The notes under the pieces were generated by a model. It did not search any database. It saw only the letters and a list, made by a program, of their open reading frames with translations, and was not told the DNA's origin. A stretch of DNA of 64,000 bases, from positions 1 through 64,000 of the forward strand of contig NZ_BNAU01000013.1 of assembly GCF_014653945.1 (NCBI RefSeq). The letters are read 5' to 3'. Made by a program: the position numbers and the translations under genes. The DNA is from Amycolatopsis deserti (GTDB lineage Bacteria > Actinomycetota > Actinomycetes > Mycobacteriales > Pseudonocardiaceae). Below, in pieces: positions 1 through 11,001 of the stretch; within the stretch, counting starts at the first letter, position 1; each line of letters opens with the position of its first letter.

Positions 1-330
1 TTTCGCTTGTGGTGCTGCGGCCTTTCCGCGTGCCGCGTCTGCGGAGCTTCGCTTCTGGTGCTATGCCCTTCCCGCGCGACCTCTGTGGTGCTCCGCTTGT
101 GGTGGTGTGCCCGTCGGGCGTGCCGCGTCTGCGGCGCTCCGGTTCTGGTGCTGTGCCCTTCCCGCGCGACCTCTGTGGTGCTCCGCTTGTGGTGGTGTGT
201 GCCCTTCCGGCGTGCCGCGTCTGCGGCGCTCCGGTTCTGGTGCTGTGCCCTTCCCTCGCCACCGCTGCGGCGCTCCGCTTCTGGTGCTGCGTGCCTGCCC
301 AGTGCAGTGTCCTGGGCGCGCTGTGTCCCT
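1..330. repeat. Degenerate ~90-bp tandem repeats, about 3.5 copies
   Basis: A unit of about 90 bp repeats in direct orientation. The marker TGCCGCGTCTGCGG begins at 31, 121 and 213, so the periods are 90 and 92 bp. The marker CTRTGCCCTTCCC begins at 61, 151 and 243. A fourth, diverged partial copy follows from about 258. The change from 90 to 92 bp breaks any common reading frame, and the stretch is rich in GTG/CTG triplets, so it looks non-coding. The repeat runs off the left edge of the window, so its full extent is unknown. Confidence 0.7.
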
Positions 331-509
331 TGCCTTGCATCCCGGTCGTGCTGGGCCCCTTGGCATTACGACCCCGTCGTGCTGCCCCCTCCGGCAAGCG
401 GTGTCGCTTGTGGCGCAGTTCGCCCTTGTACGGCTGGGCATCTCGCGCGTCGACGACTGGTCACCTCGCGTGGCGGCGAATGGTGCCATCCGCGGAATGC
501 GCCGCACGA

Positions 510-703
510 GTGGGAAGTTCGTGAGCCGATGTGCGGTCCAGTCATCGCGTCAGCGCGGTGGTTGGGACTTTCGTGCGGTCGCGACTGGAACTTTCGTGTG
601 ACCACGAAATGTCCTTTCGCGCGAGGGGTGCCGTGCGAGTGGGAATCTCGTGCGCGTCCGCATTTGGCGTTGCCCGGCCGACCACGCAGGCTGGGATTCG
701 TGA
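510..703. repeat. Five spaced copies of a TGGGAAYTTTCGTG-like motif
   Basis: Five related copies lie on the plus strand at about 511-523 (TGGGAAGTTCGTG), 563-576 (TGGGACTTTCGTGC), 585-598 (TGGAACTTTCGTG), 640-653 (TGGGAATCTCGTG) and 691-703 (TGGGATTCGTG). Spacing ranges from about 22 to 55 bp. The third copy is followed by its own inverse: TTTCGTG (592-598), loop TGAC, CACGAAA (603-609), a perfect 7-bp stem. The last copy overlaps the likely GTG start of the prepilin peptidase gene. Between 330 and 510 I see nothing recognisable. Confidence 0.55.
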
Positions 704-1260
704 ACTGGGGAATCGTGGCGGCGCTCGGCGCCGTTGGAGCAACAGCGGGTGCCGGGACGGCGAGCCTCCTCCGGAGGGCCGACGCCCCGGTGCCTGCCGC
801 CGTGGTGGTGCTCGGCACCGGAGCGGCCTGGGCGGGACTCGCGACTGTGGGGCCGGCCTGGACGGCCTTCGTGCTGGCCGCGCTCGCCGTGCCGTTGGTC
901 GCGGCCGACCTACGCCATCGGCGGCTGCCCGATGTGCTCACGTTGCCCGCGTATCCGCTCTTCGTCGCGGTGGCGCCGGATCCGGCCAAGGCGCTCGCGG
1001 CGGCCGCGGTCTTCGCGGGCGCGCACCTGGCGGTCCATCTACTGGCGCCGCGCGCGATGGGCGCAGGCGACGTCAAGCTGGCGGGCGCCCTCGGCGCGGC
1101 ACTCGGCTCGGCGGGGTGGCTCGCGTTGCCGGCGGCCGCCGTGCTGGCCGCGGTCGTCACGACCGTCCTGGCCGCGACGCGCCGCTGGCCGGACGGGGTG
1201 CCCCACGGCCCGGGCCTGCTGGCAGCGGCGACCACGTTGGTGCTGATCCGCCCGGGATGA
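700..1260 (+). CDS. A24-family prepilin peptidase, short form without methylase domain
   Basis: A 186-residue, strongly hydrophobic protein predicted to be an integral membrane aspartic protease that trims type IV pilin or Tad-pilin precursors. Both family aspartate motifs are visible: the first in ADLRHRRLPD (about residues 66-75), the second in GAGDVKLAGALGA (about 117-129). It lacks the N-terminal cytosolic methylase domain of classical PilD, like the small enzymes common in actinobacteria. The start is placed at GTG 700, with GTG 715 possible, because the in-frame sequence upstream is repeat-derived and not protein-like. No clear ribosome-binding site is visible. No pilus genes follow in the window, so the substrate is unknown. 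Confidence 0.75.
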   Translation: MNWGIVAALGAVGATAGAGTASLLRRADAPVPAAVVVLGTGAAWAGLATVGPAWTAFVLAALAVPLVAADLRHRRLPDVLTLPAYPLFVAVAPDPAKALAAAAVFAGAHLAVHLLAPRAMGAGDVKLAGALGAALGSAGWLALPAAAVLAAVVTTVLAATRRWPDGVPHGPGLLAAATTLVLIRPG

Positions 1261-1858
1261 CCGTCGAGCCCGGGTGACCGCAGCCGTGGGGGCGGGTGAC
1301 CGTCCAGCCCCCGGCGGCCGGGCCGGTGCGGGTCGACGCTGAGCCGGGGATGGTCGCGTCCGCGGGCGCAGCCTGGGTGGCCGGGCCGGTGGGGGCGCGG
1401 GCGCCCGTGCGGCCGACGGTGGCCGCGGCGGTGGGCGCGGGGTGGCGCGCAGACGGGGCTGGTCGCGGCCGTGGGGCAGCCTGGGTGAGCGCAGCCCTGG
1501 GGTCGGGTGACCGCCCGGCGCCCGGTGGCCGGGCGGTAGGTGCGGGGCGACGTGCAGCCGGGGACGGTCGTGGCCGTGGGCGCAGCCTGGGTGGCCGGGC
1601 CGGTGGGGGCGCGGGCGCCCGTGCGGCCGGCGGTGGCCGCGGCGGTGGGAGACCACCCAGCCTGGGCTGACCGCCCACGGAAGGCGCGTCTCGGGTCTGC
1701 CCGGACTGCCCCAACGCTCCCGAGGCAAGCGCGACGGTGCGGCAGACACCATCGAACAAACCACGTAAATCCGGCCGGCCGGCACCCGCGTGGCGGCTCA
1801 GCCCACACCCGTTGGAGCCGCCTGAAGCCGGTCGTAGCCGACATGACAGGATCGTCTG
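1261..1858. other. GC-rich low-complexity intergenic region with a 72-bp direct repeat
   Basis: Six hundred bases with no convincing gene. A 72-bp direct repeat with one mismatch occupies 1364-1435 and 1578-1649, 214 bp apart. Shorter GGTGACCGC and CGCAGCCTGGGT phrases recur around it. Frames on both strands translate into repetitive Ala/Pro/Gly/Arg strings, typical of GC-rich non-coding DNA. The aroC promoter should lie near its right end, but no -10 box can be assigned with confidence. Confidence 0.5.
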
Positions 1859-5097
<3,239 letters not shown>

Positions 5098-5101
<4 letters not shown>

Positions 5102-6015
5102 CCGTCCCGGACCTGCGAACCGCCCGGCTGCGCCTGCGAGCACTCGACACCACCGACACCGAGGCGATCGTCCGGATCTTCGCCGACCCGGAGACGAGCC
5201 GCTTCCTCGCCGCCGACCTCAGCGATCCGGACCAGTGCCGCGCCTCGGTCGCACGCCGCCTGGCCTACACCGGGCCGGACGGCACCGGACACTGGGTCGT
5301 CGAGCGCGACGGCGCGGTCATCGGCCTGGCGCACCTGCGCCCGTCCACCGAGCTGTCCGGCGGCCTCACCGAGATCGGGTACTTCCTGGACCCCGCCCAC
5401 GGCGGCCAGGGCCTGGCGACCGAAGCCGCGGCCGCGCTGCTGCGCCACGCCTTCGCCACCCTCGGCCTGCCCGCGGTCTGGGCGCTCGTCCACGAGTCCA
5501 ATGTGGCCAGTCAGAACCTGGTGCGGCGCCTGGGGTTCACCGACGTCGGCGGCGGCGATCACTACGGCGCGCCACACCGGGTGTTCGTCGCGCTGCCCGG
5601 CGCGGCGGGGCACTGGCACCACGTCGAGCTGTGGGTGCCCGACCTCGCGCGGGCCGAGCAGAGCTTCGGCTGGCTGCTCACCGAACTCGGCTGGCGGGAA
5701 CACCAGCGCTGGCGCGACGGCGTGAGCTGGAAACTCGGCCCCGGCTACCTGGTGGTCGAGCAGTCCCCGGCGCTCACGAGCACCGTCCACGACCGGCGCG
5801 CGCCGGGTCTCAACCACCTGGCGCTGCACGCCGGATCACCCGAACGGGTCGACGAGCTCGCCGCGGCCGCGCTCGAGCACGGCTGGCGGGCGCTCTTCGC
5901 CGACCGCTACCCGCACGCCGGCGGCCCTGATCATCACGCCGCGTATCTGGAGAACGCCGACGGCTTCGAGGTCGAACTGGTCGCCGACGCCCCGCGCGTC
6001 ACTCGACCGGGTTAA
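5098..6015 (+). CDS. GNAT acetyltransferase-VOC (glyoxalase-like) fusion protein
   Basis: A 305-residue two-domain protein. Residues 1 to about 165 form a RimJ/RimL-like GNAT N-acetyltransferase, with the opening [11 protein letters not shown], the acetyl-CoA loop GGQGLATEA and the Asn-rich [16 protein letters not shown] segment. Residues of about 170-300 form a vicinal-oxygen-chelate domain with [21 protein letters not shown] and a C-terminal [11 protein letters not shown]. The substrate is unknown. The start overlaps the aroQ stop (ATGA), so it is read with the shikimate operon. This may reflect convenience rather than a role in the pathway. The next promoter lies just after it. Confidence 0.8.
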
Positions 6016-6023
6016 TCACTCTC

Positions 6024-6053
6024 TACACTGAGCTGGCGGCGGAAACGGAAGGA
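6024..6053 (+). promoter_or_regulatory. Putative -10 box and RBS of the lipoprotein gene
   Basis: TACACT (6024-6029) matches the actinobacterial housekeeping -10 pattern TANNNT. A GGAAGGA ribosome-binding site (6047-6053) lies 6 bp before GTG 6060. This suggests transcription separate from the aro operon. No clear -35 element is seen. Confidence 0.45.
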
Positions 6054-6059
6054 CGACGG

Positions 6060-7568
6060 GTGGGCGGACGCAGGGTGCTCGGCGGGGTGCTGGCCGCGGT
6101 GCTGGCCGTCTCCGCGCTGGCCGGGTGCACCGGCAGCGTGCCGCCCCAGGCCGAGGGCGCCGGGCGCGGCGTCATCGGTGGCGCCCAGCCGGAACCCACC
6201 CCGGTCACGCCCGACGACGTCCAGCTCAAGACCGACTCGCCGCGCGAGAGCGCCGCTGTCGTCGCCGCGGGCGGCCCCGGCGCGCCCTACAACTACGGCC
6301 CGACGGTGATGGCCGACGGCGCCACGAACCGCATGTGGTGGTGCAGCCAGTACCCCGGCTCACCGCCGCCCGGCGACGACATCCTCTACGCCGAATCCGC
6401 TTCCCTGGACGGGCCGTTCACCGGCCCCGGCGGCGCGGTCCCGCCCGCGGTGCTGTCCGGCAACCCGGGCCAGTTCGACGGCGTGCACGCGTGCGACCCG
6501 TCGGTGATCCGCGTGAACGGGACGTACTACCAGTACTACACCGGCGCCGCGGGCGACCACGCGCTCGGCAACTCGATCGGCCTCGCGACCAGCACCGACG
6601 GGATCACCTGGCAGCGCACAGGCGGCGGCAGGCCGATCGTCGACCCGGCCCACGACACCCACCGCGAGAACCTCTACGGCGCCGGCCAGCCGGCCGCGGT
6701 CTACCTCGACGGCTGGTTCTACCTGATGTTCACCGACACCACCGGCCTGGCCGCGGGCTGGAACGGCGCGGGCCAGTTCGTGCTGCGCTCCAAGGACCCC
6801 GCGTTCGCCAGTGGCGTCGAGGCCCTGGGCGAGGCCGGGTTCGCCGCGGTGGCGAGCACCGCCGCGCCGCGCACCAAATCGCTGGTCGACGCGTTCAGCG
6901 CGGACCTGATGTGGATCGACGCGCTGAACGCGTGGGCGATCGCGCACGAGACCGCCGACGGCACCACGATCACGTTCTGGGACCGCGACTTCGTCCGCAG
7001 CCCGTACCAGCCGCTGCTCATCCCCGGCGTGTGGCGGGAGGGGCCGGGCCTGGTGCGGCGGCCGGACGGGCACGCGCCGGTGTCGGCGAAGGACCCGTGC
7101 GGGCGGGTGCCGGTGGACGTCGTCCGTGCGACCGTGACCGGCGAGGCCGGCGCGCCGACCGACCTGCGGCGCTTCGGGCTCGACATCATCGGCGTCAACG
7201 CCTGCGCCGACCCGCAGCTGGCGCTGACCGTGCTGGACGGCTTCGCGATGCCCTCGCCTGTGCGGACCATGGACCTGGTCGTGTCGGGGCAGGTGGTGCG
7301 CATCGACCGCCGCTCGGTGGCGCAGGAACTGGCTGGTCACGTGCTGGACACCCGGCTCGACGTGCTGAACCAGTTCCCGGTCGCGGCGCGGTTGGAGTCC
7401 GGTACGCGGGCCCTCAAGGCGACCGGCCTGGGTGTGGGCTTCCTCCTCGACGACGGCCGCCTCTACCCGGTGCGCCGCGCGGACGCGGTCACCGCGAACG
7501 GCTCGTCGATCGAGGACGTGACACCCGCCCAGTGGCGCACCTACCCGGCCGGTCCAGTACTGGGCTGA
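6060..7568 (+). CDS. Secreted lipoprotein, five-bladed beta-propeller (GH43-like fold)
   Basis: A 502-residue exported protein. The N-terminus is a lipoprotein signal with lipobox LAGC (Cys23) after a hydrophobic run. The body contains repeated aromatic-rich propeller-like blocks: HACDPSVIRVNGTYYQYYTG, the nearby YGAGQPAAVYLDGWFYLMFTD, and SADLMWIDALNAWAIAHE. These resemble the blade starts of glycoside hydrolase family 43/62/68-type beta-propellers. The catalytic acids cannot be assigned with certainty, so sugar hydrolysis is only a possibility. The GTG start has a good RBS. It is convergent with the small membrane protein gene that ends at 7570. Confidence 0.65.
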   Translation: MGGRRVLGGVLAAVLAVSALAGCTGSVPPQAEGAGRGVIGGAQPEPTPVTPDDVQLKTDSPRESAAVVAAGGPGAPYNYGPTVMADGATNRMWWCSQYPGSPPPGDDILYAESASLDGPFTGPGGAVPPAVLSGNPGQFDGVHACDPSVIRVNGTYYQYYTGAAGDHALGNSIGLATSTDGITWQRTGGGRPIVDPAHDTHRENLYGAGQPAAVYLDGWFYLMFTDTTGLAAGWNGAGQFVLRSKDPAFASGVEALGEAGFAAVASTAAPRTKSLVDAFSADLMWIDALNAWAIAHETADGTTITFWDRDFVRSPYQPLLIPGVWREGPGLVRRPDGHAPVSAKDPCGRVPVDVVRATVTGEAGAPTDLRRFGLDIIGVNACADPQLALTVLDGFAMPSPVRTMDLVVSGQVVRIDRRSVAQELAGHVLDTRLDVLNQFPVAARLESGTRALKATGLGVGFLLDDGRLYPVRRADAVTANGSSIEDVTPAQWRTYPAGPVLG

Positions 7569-7569
7569 C

Positions 7570-8016
7570 TCAGTCCTCGGCCGCGCGCGGGCGGGGTGTG
7601 GGCCGCGGCCGCTTCGCCGGCTCGGCCGGGCGCTTGAGCCGCCCGCCGACGAACAACCCCAGTCCGGCGGGTACCAGCACCAGCAGCGCGGTGAACGCCG
7701 CGCCACCGGAGATCGCCGGCCACAGCTCCTCCGCGCCGGTCCGGTCGACGAACACCGCGCGGCCGATCACGTACAGGACCCCGGACACCGGCCCGGCCAC
7801 CAGCGACGCGATGAACCAGGTGCGCCCGGCGTCCGCCCGGCGCAGCCACGCGTCCAGCGCGCTCCACAGCGCCGCGGCGCCCACCAGCAGCGCGATCACG
7901 GCGATCCGGGCCGTCGTCAAGCCCGTCGGGTCGTAGATCGTCGCCTTGGCGAGGGCGACTTCGGCGATCGCGTGCAGCACCGCCATGCCGAGACCTCGAA
8001 CCAGCCAGGACCGCAT
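7570..8016 (-). CDS. Small integral membrane protein, Rv2536-like (B-4DMT family)
   Basis: A 148-residue protein with about four hydrophobic segments, starting MRSWLVRGLGMAVLHAIAEV, followed by an Arg/Pro/Lys-rich cytoplasmic tail (GGRLKRPAEPAKRPRP and onward). Position and divergent orientation beside pepQ-efp-nusB match Rv2536 of M. tuberculosis. I recall that this family is annotated as a four-helix drug/metabolite-transporter-like protein; no transport substrate is visible. ATG 8016 is preferred (GGTGG six bp upstream), with ATG 8022 as an alternative. The start is only about 40 bp from the divergent pepQ start. Confidence 0.7.
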   Translation of the reverse strand: MRSWLVRGLGMAVLHAIAEVALAKATIYDPTGLTTARIAVIALLVGAAALWSALDAWLRRADAGRTWFIASLVAGPVSGVLYVIGRAVFVDRTGAEELWPAISGGAAFTALLVLVPAGLGLFVGGRLKRPAEPAKRPRPTPRPRAAED

Positions 8017-8043
8017 ACCCATCCACCCATCGTCGCACCGCAC

Positions 8044-8049
8044 TAAGCT
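8044..8049 (+). promoter_or_regulatory. Putative -10 box for a leaderless pepQ transcript
   Basis: TAAGCT ends 6 bp before the GTG start of pepQ at 8056. With a normal -10 to +1 distance, transcription would begin at the start codon itself. No ribosome-binding site precedes the GTG, which agrees with a leaderless mRNA. Confidence 0.5.
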
Positions 8050-8055
8050 GCTCCT

Positions 8056-9153
8056 GTGCCCGACCTCCACGCCTCGCGGCGCGACGCCCTGCGCACGGTG
8101 CTCAACGAGTCCGGCGTCGACGCGTTGCTCGTCACCGACCTGCTCAACGTCCGCTACCTGACCGGCTTCACCGGCTCCAACGCCGCGCTGCTGGTCCACT
8201 GCGCGGGCGAGGACCGCACGGTGTTCTGCACCGACGGCCGCTACACCACCCAGGCCGAGCACGAGGTGCCCGACCTGCCGCGGGTCATCGAACGGGAGAG
8301 CGCGGCGGCCCTGCTGACGCGCGCCGCCGGGGACGCCGCCGCCCACCGGCGCACCGGTTTCGAGAGCCAGCACGTCAGCGTCGAGGCCCACGACGCGTTC
8401 GCCCGCCTCGCCGAGGGCATCGAGCTGACCCGCGCGCCCGGCCTGGTCGAGCAGCTGCGGCTGATCAAGGACGAGACCGAGATCGAGGCCCTGCGGATGG
8501 CCTGCGCCGCCGCCGACCGGGCGCTGGCCGGGCTGCTGGAGCACGGCGGCATCCGGCCCGGCCGCACCGAGCTGGAGGTGGCGCGCGACCTGGAGAACCG
8601 CATGCTCGACCACGGTTCGTCCGGGCCGTCCTTCGCCTCGATCGTCGCCGCCGGGCCGAACTCGGCGATCCCGCACCACCGGCCCACCGGCCGCCCGCTG
8701 CGCACCGGCGACTTCGTCAAACTGGATTTCGGCGCCACCGTCGACGGGTACCACTCGGACATGACCCGCACGGTCGTGCTCGGGCGCCCCGCGGACTGGC
8801 AGGAAGACCTCTACGAGCTGGTCCGCCGGGCCCAGGAGACCGGCCTGGAGGCGGCGCTGGCCGGGCAGGAGGTCGCCGACGTCGACCTGGCCGCGCGCCG
8901 CGTCATCGAGCAGGGCGGGCACGGCGAGGAGTTCTCCCACGGGCTCGGCCACGGCGTCGGGCTGGAGGTGCACGAGGCACCGAGGCTCGCGAAGAACGTC
9001 GCCGGTACACTGGCCGTCGGCATGACGGTCACCGTGGAGCCAGGCGTCTACCTCGCCGGCCGCGGTGGCGTGCGCATCGAGGACACGCTGGTCGTGCGGG
9101 ACGCCGATCCCGAACTCCTCACCCTGAGCAGCAAGGAACTCGTGGTCGTCTGA
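8056..9153 (+). CDS. pepQ: Xaa-Pro aminopeptidase/dipeptidase (M24B)
   Basis: A 365-residue dinuclear metallopeptidase that cleaves the bond before proline in peptides, probably cytosolic. The N-terminal creatinase-like domain begins RRDALRTVLNESGVDALLVT and carries LNVRYLTGFTGSNA. The catalytic pita-bread domain shows metal ligands D224 and D235 in KLDFGATVDGYHSDMTRT, the histidine loop HGLGHGVGLEVHEAP, and glutamates in VTVEPGVYL and GGVRIEDTLVV. It precedes efp by 36 bp, as in many actinobacteria and M. tuberculosis (Rv2535c). Confidence 0.93.
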   Translation: MPDLHASRRDALRTVLNESGVDALLVTDLLNVRYLTGFTGSNAALLVHCAGEDRTVFCTDGRYTTQAEHEVPDLPRVIERESAAALLTRAAGDAAAHRRTGFESQHVSVEAHDAFARLAEGIELTRAPGLVEQLRLIKDETEIEALRMACAAADRALAGLLEHGGIRPGRTELEVARDLENRMLDHGSSGPSFASIVAAGPNSAIPHHRPTGRPLRTGDFVKLDFGATVDGYHSDMTRTVVLGRPADWQEDLYELVRRAQETGLEAALAGQEVADVDLAARRVIEQGGHGEEFSHGLGHGVGLEVHEAPRLAKNVAGTLAVGMTVTVEPGVYLAGRGGVRIEDTLVVRDADPELLTLSSKELVVV

Positions 9154-9189
9154 CGCGGCCCGATCGGAAACAGGAGAACTGGACAACCC

Positions 9190-9747
9190 GTGGCCACCAC
9201 CAACGACCTGAAGAACGGCCTGGTGCTGAACCTCGACGGACAGCTGTGGTCCGTCGTGAACTTCCAGCACGTCAAACCGGGCAAGGGCGGCGCCTTCGTG
9301 CGCACCACGCTCAAGCACGTCCTGTCCGGCAAGGTGGTGGACAAGACGTTCAACGCGGGCACCAAGGTCGACACCGCGACCGTGGACCGGCGCAACATGA
9401 CCTACCTGTACAACGACGGGTCGGACTTCGTCTTCATGGACGGCGAGACCTTCGACCAGATCACCGTGCCGCGGGAGACCGTCGGCGACGGCGCGAACTA
9501 CCTGCTGGAGAACACCGAGGTCCAGGTCGCCATGCACGAGGGCGTGCCGCTCTACGTCGAGCTGCCCACCTCGGTCGAGCTGGTCATCCAGCACACCGAC
9601 CCGGGCCTGCAGGGCGACCGCTCCACCGGCGGCACCAAGCCGGCCACGCTGGAGACCGGCGCCGAGATCCAGGTCCCGCTGTTCCTGAGCACCGGCGAGA
9701 AGGTCAAGGTCGACACCCGCGACGGCCGTTACCTGGGCAGGGCGTAG
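9190..9747 (+). CDS. efp: Elongation factor P
   Basis: Binds ribosomes stalled at polyproline stretches, between the P and E sites, and promotes peptide bond formation. Its 185 residues fit the three-beta-barrel family. The loop tip that contacts the peptidyl-tRNA reads KPGKGGAF, with K32 at the tip position. The KOW-like N-terminal domain and the C-terminal OB folds ([19 protein letters not shown] and [12 protein letters not shown]) are complete. The start is GTG 9190, with AGGAGA at 9172-9177, a slightly long 12-bp spacing. Neighbours pepQ and nusB are the conserved context. Confidence 0.95.
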   Translation: MATTNDLKNGLVLNLDGQLWSVVNFQHVKPGKGGAFVRTTLKHVLSGKVVDKTFNAGTKVDTATVDRRNMTYLYNDGSDFVFMDGETFDQITVPRETVGDGANYLLENTEVQVAMHEGVPLYVELPTSVELVIQHTDPGLQGDRSTGGTKPATLETGAEIQVPLFLSTGEKVKVDTRDGRYLGRA

Positions 9748-9748
9748 G

Positions 9749-10204
9749 TTGTCCGACTCCACCTCGGCGCCCCGGCGCGGCGGTCAGCCCGGCCGCCGCG
9801 CACTCCGCAGGCGCGCCGTCGAGATCCTGTACGAGGCCGCCCAGCGTTCGCTCGATCCGGTGACGCTGCTCGCGGACCGGGTGGGTTCCACCGACGCCGA
9901 CCCGGTCGGCGACTACACGATCTCGCTCGTCGAGGGCGTCACCGCGAACCGCGAGCGCATCGACGAGCTGCTCGCCGAGCACGCGCACGGCTGGAGCCTG
10001 GAGCGCATGCCGCCGGTCGACCTGGCCGTGCTGCGGGTGGGCATCTACGAGCTGCTGTGGGCCGCGGACGTGCCGGACCCGGTGGCGATCGACGAGGCGG
10101 TGGGCCTGGCCCGGGAGCTGTCCACGGACGACTCGCCCCGGTTCGTCAACGGCGTGCTGGGCCGGATCGGCACGATCGCCGACCGCATCCGCGCCGTCCT
10201 GTAG
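9749..10204 (+). CDS. nusB: Transcription antitermination factor NusB
   Basis: A 151-residue all-helical RNA-binding protein that acts with NusE (S10) at boxA of rRNA operons. The family pattern is clear: RRRAVEILYEAAQRS near the N-terminus, the central RMPPVDLAVLRVGIYELLW, and VAIDEAVGLARELSTDDSPRFVNGVLG near the C-terminus. The start appears to be the rare codon TTG at 9749, one base after the efp stop (TAG 9745-9747). No better in-frame start keeps the conserved N-terminus. A strong terminator follows. Confidence 0.93.
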   Translation: MSDSTSAPRRGGQPGRRALRRRAVEILYEAAQRSLDPVTLLADRVGSTDADPVGDYTISLVEGVTANRERIDELLAEHAHGWSLERMPPVDLAVLRVGIYELLWAADVPDPVAIDEAVGLARELSTDDSPRFVNGVLGRIGTIADRIRAVL

Positions 10205-10228
10205 GACCTGGGAGAAGACACGAGAAGA

Positions 10229-10260
10229 GCCCGGCGCGCGGAGATCGCGCCGGGCTTTTC
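10229..10260. terminator. Rho-independent terminator between nusB and bldD
   Basis: A perfect 10-bp GC stem, GCCCGGCGCG (10229-10238) with CGCGCCGGGC (10246-10255), has a 7-base loop and is followed by TTTTC. On the other strand it is preceded by AAGA-type purines, so it could also stop bldD transcripts coming from the right. The nusB and bldD genes converge here. Confidence 0.8.
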
Positions 10261-10277
10261 GCTGGTCAGCGTCGTTC

Positions 10278-10766
10278 TCAGTCCTCCTTCGCCGGGCGGG
10301 CTTCCGGCGGGAGGACGCCCCAGTCGATGAGCTGTTCGGTCAGCTCGCCGGGGGTCATGTCGTAGATGATGGCCAGCGACCGCAGGTCCTCGGTGCGGAT
10401 GGACAGCACCTTGCCGTTGTAGTCGCCGCGCTGGCTCTGGATGGTGGCGGCGTAGCGGGCGAGCGGGCCGACCTTCTCGGCCGGCAGCTGCTGCAGCCGC
10501 TCCAGGTTGATGACGATCTTGGTGGCGGGTTCGGCCCCGGACGGTACCCGGCCCTCGGGCAGCAGCTCGACCACCGGCACGCCGTAGAAGTCGGCCAGCT
10601 CGGCCAGCTTCTGCACGGTCACCGCCCGGTCGCCGCGCTCGTAGGAACCGACCACGACAGCCTTCCACCGACCGCCGGACTTCTGCTCGACCCCGTGCAG
10701 GGACAGCCCCTGCTGCTGGCGGATCCCGCGGAGCTTCGCCCCGAGCGCCTTGGCGTAATCGCCCAT
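10278..10766 (-). CDS. bldD: BldD developmental master regulator (c-di-GMP-responsive)
   Basis: A 162-residue DNA-binding repressor of developmental genes in actinomycetes. The N-terminal Xre-type helix-turn-helix begins AKALGAKLRGIRQQQGLSL (residues 5-23) and continues through SYERGDRAVTV (41-51). The C-terminal domain has the cyclic-di-GMP signature RGD-X8-RXXD: R113-G-D, then R124-T-E-D127, equivalent to RGD-X8-RQDD in Streptomyces BldD. It is convergent with nusB and divergent from pyrR, the same neighbourhood as in Streptomyces. A GGAGAA precedes ATG 10766. A BldD-like operator lies upstream. Confidence 0.93.
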   Translation of the reverse strand: MGDYAKALGAKLRGIRQQQGLSLHGVEQKSGGRWKAVVVGSYERGDRAVTVQKLAELADFYGVPVVELLPEGRVPSGAEPATKIVINLERLQQLPAEKVGPLARYAATIQSQRGDYNGKVLSIRTEDLRSLAIIYDMTPGELTEQLIDWGVLPPEARPAKED

Positions 10767-10828
10767 CTGGTGGTTCTCCGTTTCCTCGCCCAGTCGGTCT
10801 CGTGGGCCGCCGGGGGACTGCCGAGTTG

Positions 10829-10843
10829 AACACTCAGAGTAAT
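10829..10843. promoter_or_regulatory. Putative BldD operator (autoregulation)
   Basis: The sequence AACACTCAGAGTAAT matches the published 15-bp palindromic BldD consensus NTNACNC(A/T)GNGTNAN at 8 of 9 fixed positions; only the first T differs. It sits about 63-77 bp upstream of the bldD start, where a promoter would be expected, and in the bldD-pyrR divergent region. Autorepression is known for Streptomyces BldD; here it is inferred from the match. Confidence 0.6.
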
Positions 10844-10919
10844 GGTTACGCATTGTCGTCACCAGGTCAAGAACATGATGCCCCCGGCACCACCCGGACG
10901 GCTGAACGGTGCTGCCTGT

Positions 10920-10925
10920 TAACAT
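10920..10925 (+). promoter_or_regulatory. Putative -10 box of the pyr operon
   Basis: TAACAT fits the TANNNT pattern and would give a leader of about 70 nt before pyrR. That is long enough to contain the PyrR-binding hairpin. No convincing -35 is seen. Confidence 0.35.
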
Positions 10926-10958
10926 CGAGTGGATTTCCTCGGCAAGCAGGAAGTCGAC

Positions 10959-10995
10959 GTCCTTTAAGGACCCGTCCGGTGAGGCGGGGAAGGAG
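10959..10995 (+). promoter_or_regulatory. PyrR-binding RNA hairpin overlapping the pyrR ribosome-binding region
   Basis: The leader carries stem CCCG (10971-10974) and CGGG (10985-10988) enclosing TCCGGTGAGG (10975-10984), which matches the PyrR binding-loop core UCCNGNGAGG. The Shine-Dalgarno AAGGAG follows directly (10990-10995), 6 bp before GTG 11002. Just upstream, GTCCTT/AAGGAC (10959-10971) forms a small palindrome. Its CCTT could alternatively pair with the Shine-Dalgarno. This suggests translational control: PyrR with UMP binds the loop and affects access to the RBS. No intrinsic attenuator is visible. Confidence 0.65.
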
Positions 10996-11001
10996 TCCGC
11001 T

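Noticed and set aside
7-699. In-frame N-terminal extension of the prepilin peptidase
   Set aside because: It translates the tandem repeats into Cys/Trp/Arg-rich sequence unlike any protein, and the repeat period changes frame; the gene is placed from GTG 700.
366-1844. Pro/Arg/Thr-rich minus-strand frame across the aroC upstream region
   Set aside because: Its repetitive sequence reflects the direct repeats and GC bias; no start signal or domain is visible.
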